Origin: an uncultured Collinsella sp.
Lineage (GTDB): Bacteria; Actinomycetota; Coriobacteriia; Coriobacteriales; Coriobacteriaceae
Reading direction: 5' to 3'
NCBI GenBank assembly: GCA_900547855.1
Contig: URIK01000059.1
Span: 1-10,850 of the forward strand
Length of the DNA: 10,850 nt
Positions 7,380-10,850 of the stretch are shown piece by piece. Each line of letters opens with the position of its first letter. The first letter of the stretch is position 1. The notes below the pieces were generated by a model. That model made no database searches, was not told the origin of the DNA, and was given only the letters and a program-made list of their open reading frames with translations. The translations under genes and the position numbers were made by a program.

Positions 7380-7417
7380 CATCGAGAGCATCAAACGAGA
7401 AGAAAGGCTGATGCACG

Positions 7418-8410
7418 ATGACTACTCAGGAACAGGTTAAGGATGTCGTCTCCCAGGTTTTGGCTGACAAGGCAGACAAGGGCGGCATCAAGCGCGTCGT
7501 GTGGATTGGCGCCGGCGGATCCAACGGCGGCAACTATCCTGCCCAGTACTTTATGGAGCACGAGGCCACGCAGGTCGTGAGCTCCAGCTACACCAGCAAC
7601 GAGTTCGTGCACGCAACCCCCGCCTACGTTAACGAGAACACCCTGGCCGTCGTCGTGTCCATGCGCGGCACCAAGGAGACCATCGTCGCCGCCCAGGTCG
7701 CCAAGGACCACGGCGCCAGCACCATCGCCATCTATGTTGACGAGTCCGGCCTCACCGAGGTCTGCGACTACAAGATCCAGTACGACAGCTTGGCCGTCGA
7801 CGAGTCCTGCATGGGCCGCACCAACTCCGCCGTCGTGACCATGATCGCCATGGAGCTTACGCAGCAGACCGAGGGCTATGCCGAGTACGAGACCGCTATG
7901 GCCGCGTTCGACTTGGTCGACCCCATCTATCGCAAGGCCGTCGAGTACACCCGTCCGCTTGCTGCCAAGTGGGCCGAGCAGAACGCCGACAAGCCCTGCA
8001 TCAACGTCATGGCTCAGGGTCCGCTCTTTGGTGCCGCCTACGTCTTTAGCATCTGCAACGTGCAGGAAATGCTGCAGATTGACTCCTGCACCATCAACAC
8101 CTGCGACTTCTTCCACGGTCCCTTCGAGATCCTGGACATGCGTACCTCGCTGTTCCAGCTCATCAGCGTCGGCCGCAGCCGCTGCAACGACGAGCGCGGC
8201 ATCCGCTTCGTCAACCAGTACGGTGGCGAGCGCGTCTATCAGCTTGACGCCAAGGAGCTCGGCCTCAACGACATCAAGGACAGCGTGAGCGAGTACTTCA
8301 ACCACCTGATCTTTGCCCCGATCCTCAACAACGTGTATATGCGTGCACTCTCTGCCGTTACTCACAAGGACTACATGACGCGCCGCTACATGTGGAAGCT
8401 TGATTATTAG
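7418..8410 (+). CDS. SIS-domain sugar-phosphate deglycase/isomerase, FrlB/GfrF-like
   Basis: A 330-residue cytoplasmic protein with two SIS sugar-isomerase domains. The first contains the loop GAGGSNGG (31-38) and VVSMRGTKET (S81 at the usual sugar-phosphate serine). The second contains HGPFEIL (H233-E237). E217 lies exactly 16 residues before H233, the same spacing as the catalytic Glu/His pair of GlmS and of FraB/FrlB deglycases. The C-terminus (THKDYMTRRYMWKLDY) resembles that of E. coli FrlB, and the stretch around HGPFEILD aligns with FrlB without gaps as I recall it. The closest known role is cleavage of a phosphorylated Amadori compound such as fructoselysine 6-phosphate into glucose 6-phosphate and the amine. 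ATG 7418 follows AGAAAGG by ten bases. The adjacent GntR/UTRA regulator and the mannose-type PTS downstream fit this role. A generic aldose-ketose isomerase remains possible, and the substrate is unproven. Confidence 0.82.
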   Translation: MTTQEQVKDVVSQVLADKADKGGIKRVVWIGAGGSNGGNYPAQYFMEHEATQVVSSSYTSNEFVHATPAYVNENTLAVVVSMRGTKETIVAAQVAKDHGASTIAIYVDESGLTEVCDYKIQYDSLAVDESCMGRTNSAVVTMIAMELTQQTEGYAEYETAMAAFDLVDPIYRKAVEYTRPLAAKWAEQNADKPCINVMAQGPLFGAAYVFSICNVQEMLQIDSCTINTCDFFHGPFEILDMRTSLFQLISVGRSRCNDERGIRFVNQYGGERVYQLDAKELGLNDIKDSVSEYFNHLIFAPILNNVYMRALSAVTHKDYMTRRYMWKLDY

Positions 8411-8437
8411 TTACGGCGTTTTACCAAACGCCGTAAC
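8410..8437 (+). terminator. Strong hairpin on the SIS gene stop codon
   Basis: GTTACGGCGTTT (8410-8421) pairs perfectly with AAACGCCGTAAC (8426-8437) around a four-base TACC loop; the first paired base is the last base of the stop codon. Energetically it should be very stable, but CGGCTCGACG follows instead of a T-run on either strand. It may protect the mRNA 3' end or halt transcription by another route. Confidence 0.6.
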
Positions 8438-8450
8438 GGCTCGACGCTGC

Positions 8451-8549
8451 AAACCCACCTGAGCGGCAATCTGCCTTTCAGCTTCAGCGGCATGACCAGA
8501 AGGTCAATGCCGCTTCGCTTCAAGGCACCTTGCTCGCTCAGGTGGGTTT
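8451..8549. repeat. ~100-base imperfect palindrome (MITE-like or structured RNA)
   Basis: The outer arms AAACCCACCTGAGCG (8451-8465) and CGCTCAGGTGGGTTT (8535-8549) are 15-bp perfect complements. Inside, TGCCTT (8472-8477) pairs with AAGGCA (8522-8527), AGCGGCA (8486-8492) with TGCCGCT (8508-8514), and TGACC (8493-8497) with GGTCA (8502-8506) around a four-base AGAA loop. CGCTG occurs at 8445-8449 and 8551-8555 on both sides, a possible 5-bp duplication. There is no coding potential. The outer stem followed by TTTT could also act as a terminator for the SIS gene. Whether it is a mobile palindrome, an RNA or only a large terminator cannot be decided from one copy. Confidence 0.6.
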
Positions 8550-8593
8550 TCGCTGGCGTTGCCAAAGCATCGGCGTCGCCTTGGCCCAGATGC

Positions 8594-8693
8594 GGCACTT
8601 GGAGACGTTCGGCACTTGGGGACAGTCCTAGTCATTGGGGACAGGTTACTTTGCACCAAGTTGGCGCATATGAACCTGACCCCTTTGCACCAA
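8594..8693. repeat. Degenerate GGGGACAG / TTTGCACCAA repeat array
   Basis: Three related units follow at 17-18-base steps: GGCACTTGGAGAC (8594-8606), GGCACTTGGGGACAG (8611-8625) and CATTGGGGACAG (8633-8644). GGGGACAGGTT (8637-8647) is repeated inverted as AACCTGACCCC (8673-8683) with one mismatch, and TTTGCACCAA occurs directly at 8650-8659 and 8684-8693. The pattern resembles REP-type intergenic repeats that accompany IS200-like REP-associated transposases. No transposase lies in this window. Confidence 0.6.
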
Positions 8694-8732
8694 TGGGTTG
8701 TAGCGGTAGAGCAGATTTTTCCGTTCGGCGAT

Positions 8733-8802
8733 TTGTGTCTTGAAAAATGTATATAACGACTATAACGTAGTACGAAACATATTGGAAACAATACCGAGGA
8801 GG
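8733..8802 (+). promoter_or_regulatory. Upstream region of the EamA transporter gene
   Basis: The sequence turns AT-rich here. TATAACG occurs twice (8752-8758, 8761-8767), nine bases apart. TTGAAA (8740-8745) and TATAAC (8761-8766) are spaced 15 bases, short for a sigma-70 promoter. GAGGAGG at 8796-8802, five bases before TTG 8808, is a strong ribosome binding site that supports the TTG start. Confidence 0.5.
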
Positions 8803-8807
8803 CTGCG

Positions 8808-9890
8808 TTGAAGAAGAGCAATCTGGGCTATGTGCTGGTGCTGATCGCCGCGCTTATGTGGGGCAGCATCGGAATCTTTGTAAACGGCATCTCGGCCATG
8901 GGCGTTTCGTCCCAGAGCATGGCTGCCTTTCGCTTGTTGGTCGGAGCGCTTATCTTGGCGCCGGTCCTGATGTTTATGGGCTGCCGTCCGGGTGAGGGGT
9001 CTACCGTGGCTCAGGGTCCGCTGGCCCTGTTCAAGGCAAGCCCTAAAGAGCTTGTTCCCTGTGCGCTTGTCGGCATCGTCGGTTTGGCCGCCGCCAACAC
9101 CTGTTATTACGAGTGCATGGGCGAGGTGGGCATGTCCACGGCCTCGGTGCTGCTCTACACCTCGCCGGTGTTTGGCGTCATGCTCGGCCGCGTGCTTTAT
9201 CGCGAGGACGTGACCCCCAACAAGCTCGTTGCCATTGTCTTTAACATCGTAGGCTGCGTGCTTGCAGTGACCAATGGCGACCTTTCCGGTTTTCATTTTT
9301 CGGTTTGGGGCGTCACGTCGGGCGTGATTGCAGGCCTTTGTGGTGCGTCGCTCGCGGTGTTTAGCCGAATAGCAACCAAGACGGTCCACCCGCTGGCTGT
9401 CACGTTTTGGGGCTTTGTTTTTGGCGGTGCGGTTATGGCAGCTATCGCGGCTCCGTGGCCGGATGTCGCCGCGGCAATGTCGCCACAGCTGCTGCTGCTG
9501 TTCCTTGGCTTTGGACTCATCCCCACAGCCGTTGCTTACATCTTATATATGCAGGGTCTGTCCATGGGGCTCGAGACATCGAAAGTTCCCGTCGTAATGT
9601 CTTTCGAGACGGTCGTCACCGTACTGGTGGGCATTGGTGTCTACGCCGAGCCCGCCGGCGCGATTAAAGTCCTGGGCATCGTGTTGGTGCTCGCGTCCAT
9701 CCTGATTATGAACACCGACTTCTCCAAGCTGCGCAACAGTGTGTTTGTCGGTCATGTCATTGAGAGCATGACCTTTAAGCCCAACGCGTGGTGGACCGAA
9801 AAATCTCAGGACATGGATCTGTTTAAGGAACGCACCGGCATTGCGCTGGAACCCACCGTACAGGAAAGCCCCTGGTACTTCGTGCGATAG
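8808..9890 (+). CDS. EamA/DMT-superfamily transporter with C-terminal tail
   Basis: A 360-residue membrane protein of the drug/metabolite transporter superfamily with two EamA repeats and about ten membrane segments (roughly 6-26, 37-58, 82-100, 105-125, 135-153, 164-185, 195-215, 225-243, 255-280, 285-303). Typical repeat features are the N-terminal AALMWGSIGIFV, the TSPVFGVMLGRVLYRED turn and, in the second half, SFETVVTVLVGI. Family members export amino acids or other metabolites, or import them in some cases. The start is TTG, supported by GAGGAGG five bases upstream. After the last membrane segment there is a soluble tail of about 57 residues (304-360) with FKPNAWWTEKSQ and an ESPWYFVR end, which canonical ~300-residue EamA proteins lack. 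It lies between the deglycase-like and PTS genes but has its own upstream region, so a functional tie to them is inference. Confidence 0.88.
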   Translation: MKKSNLGYVLVLIAALMWGSIGIFVNGISAMGVSSQSMAAFRLLVGALILAPVLMFMGCRPGEGSTVAQGPLALFKASPKELVPCALVGIVGLAAANTCYYECMGEVGMSTASVLLYTSPVFGVMLGRVLYREDVTPNKLVAIVFNIVGCVLAVTNGDLSGFHFSVWGVTSGVIAGLCGASLAVFSRIATKTVHPLAVTFWGFVFGGAVMAAIAAPWPDVAAAMSPQLLLLFLGFGLIPTAVAYILYMQGLSMGLETSKVPVVMSFETVVTVLVGIGVYAEPAGAIKVLGIVLVLASILIMNTDFSKLRNSVFVGHVIESMTFKPNAWWTEKSQDMDLFKERTGIALEPTVQESPWYFVR

Positions 9891-10072
9891 GGGATTGCGC
9901 GCAGGGTCTGACCTGGGGTTATCCAGCTAGCGCCGGCCTACCCAGTCCAACGTTTCGAGTACGTTAAACCCGTCAACGGTCGATTTTCACCCGCGAACGG
10001 TCTTTATACTAATTAGCAATATAAGCAACGTATAAGACGTTATAATGACCATAACGAAAAGGAGGAGGCAAG
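9891..10072 (+). promoter_or_regulatory. Promoter and operator region of the PTS gene
   Basis: No convincing terminator for the EamA gene is seen here. AACGGTC occurs at 9975-9981 and 9996-10002, exactly 21 bp apart (two helical turns), directly before a -10-like TATACT (10005-10010). Further on, CGTTAT (10038-10043) and ATAACG (10051-10056) form a 6-7-6 inverted repeat that overlaps a perfect TATAAT (10041-10046). Neither -10 has a good -35 partner, as expected for an activator-dependent promoter. AGGAGGAGG at 10060-10068 is the ribosome binding site, four bases before the ATG. Confidence 0.55.
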
Positions 10073-10807
10073 ATGAATCAGATCATTCTCGCATCTCATG
10101 GCGGCCTGGCCGCAGGCGCCAAAGACACGCTCGAGATGGTTCTCGGCGACGTGTCGAACGTCCACGTCGTGTCGCTTGCTCGTGACGACAAGGAGCCCAT
10201 CACCAACAAGGTGGACGCCATGATCGCCACGTTCAACGCGGACGACACCGTCTATGTGCTGACCGATATGCTCGGCAGCTCGGTCAACAACAACATGGTC
10301 GAGCTTTCCAAGAACGGCACGAAGTTCACGGTTGTCAGCGGTTTCAACATCCCGTTGGCACTGACGCTCGCTATGAGCCCCGCCCCCATCAAGGGTGCCG
10401 AGCTCGCGGCCCTCATCAACGAGGCCCGCAACGGTCTGACCAACCCCAATGCACCGGCCCAGCCCGCCGCGGCTCCCGCCAAGAAGGCCAAGGCGTCCCG
10501 TCACAGCTCCGGTCCCGCCAAGATCGTCCTCGCACGTCTTGACTACCGTCTGCTGCACGGCCAGGTCGTCTTTACCTGGACCACCAAGGTTCAGGCCGAG
10601 CGCATCATCGTCGTCGACAACGCTGCCGCCAACGATGACATCAAGAAGGGCGCTCTTAAGCTGGCCAAGCCCCAGGGCGTGCGCCTGAACGTCTTCACCG
10701 TCGAGCGTGCCCTCGCCAAGATGGACAAGCTCAACACCCTCGGCGAGCGCGTCATGTTCGTCTTTGGCAACACGGCCGAGATGCTGCAGTTCTGCCAGGG
10801 CTACAAG
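10073..10807 (+). CDS. Mannose-family PTS fused EIIA-EIIB component (3' truncated)
   Basis: Cytoplasmic phosphocarrier of a mannose/fructose/sorbose-family phosphotransferase system; it passes phosphate from HPr to EIIA, then to EIIB, then to the sugar entering through EIIC/EIID. Residues 1-120 are an EIIA domain with the phosphorylatable H9 (IILASHGGLA), the LTDMLGSSVNNN loop and VVSGFNIPLALTLA. Residues 121-149 are a Pro/Ala/Lys-rich linker. From 150 the EIIB domain begins with LARLDYRLLHGQVVFTW, H162 being its phosphorylation site, and RIIVVDNAAANDDIKKGALKLA. The start has a near-perfect AGGAGGAGG. The last genomic codon is residue 245; the reading frame that continues is adapter sequence. 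About 60-80 residues of EIIB are probably missing, by comparison with ManX-type proteins. EIIC and EIID genes would be expected downstream. The sugar cannot be read from the sequence. Confidence 0.92.
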
Positions 10808-10850
10808 CTGTCTATTATACACATCTCCGAGCCCACGAGACGCTCATGAA
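10808..10850 (+). other. Illumina Nextera read-2 adapter (non-genomic)
   Basis: Positions 10808-10841 match the reverse complement of the Nextera read-2 adapter (mosaic end then CCGAGCCCACGAGAC) with one mismatch: A instead of C at 10814. The next eight bases, GCTCATGA (10842-10849), stand at the i7 index position and from memory equal Nextera XT v2 N714. Genomic sequence therefore ends at about 10807. Confidence 0.97.

Larger units (their letters stand above)
7213..7417. promoter_or_regulatory. Divergent promoter/operator region
   Basis: The AT content here is far higher than in the flanking genes. It should hold the promoters of both the GntR regulator (leftward) and the SIS enzyme (rightward). 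On the minus strand TTGTAT and TAGACT, spaced 16 bases, make a poor but possible promoter whose -35 overlaps the palindrome at 7256-7268. I cannot assign a convincing rightward promoter. AGAAAGG at 7401-7407 is the likely ribosome binding site of the SIS gene (10-base spacer). Individual boxes are listed separately. Confidence 0.75.

Noticed and set aside
7391..8365. 324-residue open frame on the minus strand
   Set aside because: It mirrors the SIS enzyme gene; its Val/Asp/Gly/Leu-rich product is typical of the complement of a GC-rich coding frame.
8594..8693. CRISPR array
   Set aside because: The units are short, degenerate, partly inverted and lack uniform spacers; no cas gene is near.
8492..8743. 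83-residue open frame in the intergenic region
   Set aside because: It runs through the palindrome and the repeat array, has no ribosome binding site and no recognisable domain.
10040..10822. 260-residue open frame on the minus strand at the right end
   Set aside because: It is antisense to the PTS EIIA-EIIB gene and begins inside the adapter.

Overview
The window is a GC-rich bacterial contig, about 10.76 kb of genomic sequence between two Illumina Nextera adapter remnants (1-48 and 10808-10850). Dense, short-gapped genes, strong GGAGG-type ribosome binding sites, a TTG start, mannose-family PTS genes and short GGGGACAG-type repeats suggest a gut Actinomycetota of the Coriobacteriia, most like Collinsella. 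That placement is inferred from gene content and style, not from a marker comparison.

Left part (49-5875), housekeeping: the last codons of an unidentified upstream gene and its terminator; a complete mfd (transcription-repair coupling factor); a PAP2-family membrane phosphatase; a PLP-dependent threonine aldolase (ltaE-like); then a strong intrinsic terminator. The three complete genes share a strand with gaps of 80 and 45 bases and may be co-transcribed.

Middle part (5876-8437): a GNAT acetyltransferase converges on a GntR/HutC-type regulator, their stop codons separated by 7 bases. The regulator is divergent from an SIS-domain sugar-phosphate enzyme of the FrlB/GfrF/FraB (Amadori-compound deglycase) type that keeps the family's Glu...His pair 16 residues apart. 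The 205-base divergent promoter region holds two near-identical 18-base boxes, an inverted half-box, a 13-base palindrome and a separate 10-bp inverted repeat, so it looks like an operator region for the regulator.

Right part (8438-10807): a roughly 400-base intergenic stretch with a hairpin on the stop codon, a ~100-base imperfect palindrome and a degenerate array of GGGGACAG/TTTGCACCAA repeats; an EamA/DMT-family transporter with an unusual ~57-residue C-terminal tail; and the start of a fused mannose-family PTS EIIA-EIIB gene cut off by the contig end. The transporter and PTS genes have TATAACG-type motifs upstream.

Working model (inference): the regulator, deglycase-like enzyme, PTS and possibly the EamA exporter form a locus for uptake and cleavage of a glycated amino acid or related amino sugar. 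The PTS would import and phosphorylate the substrate, the SIS enzyme would split it into a hexose 6-phosphate and an amine, and the EamA protein could export the released amino acid. The missing EIIC/EIID genes and the substrate cannot be determined here.
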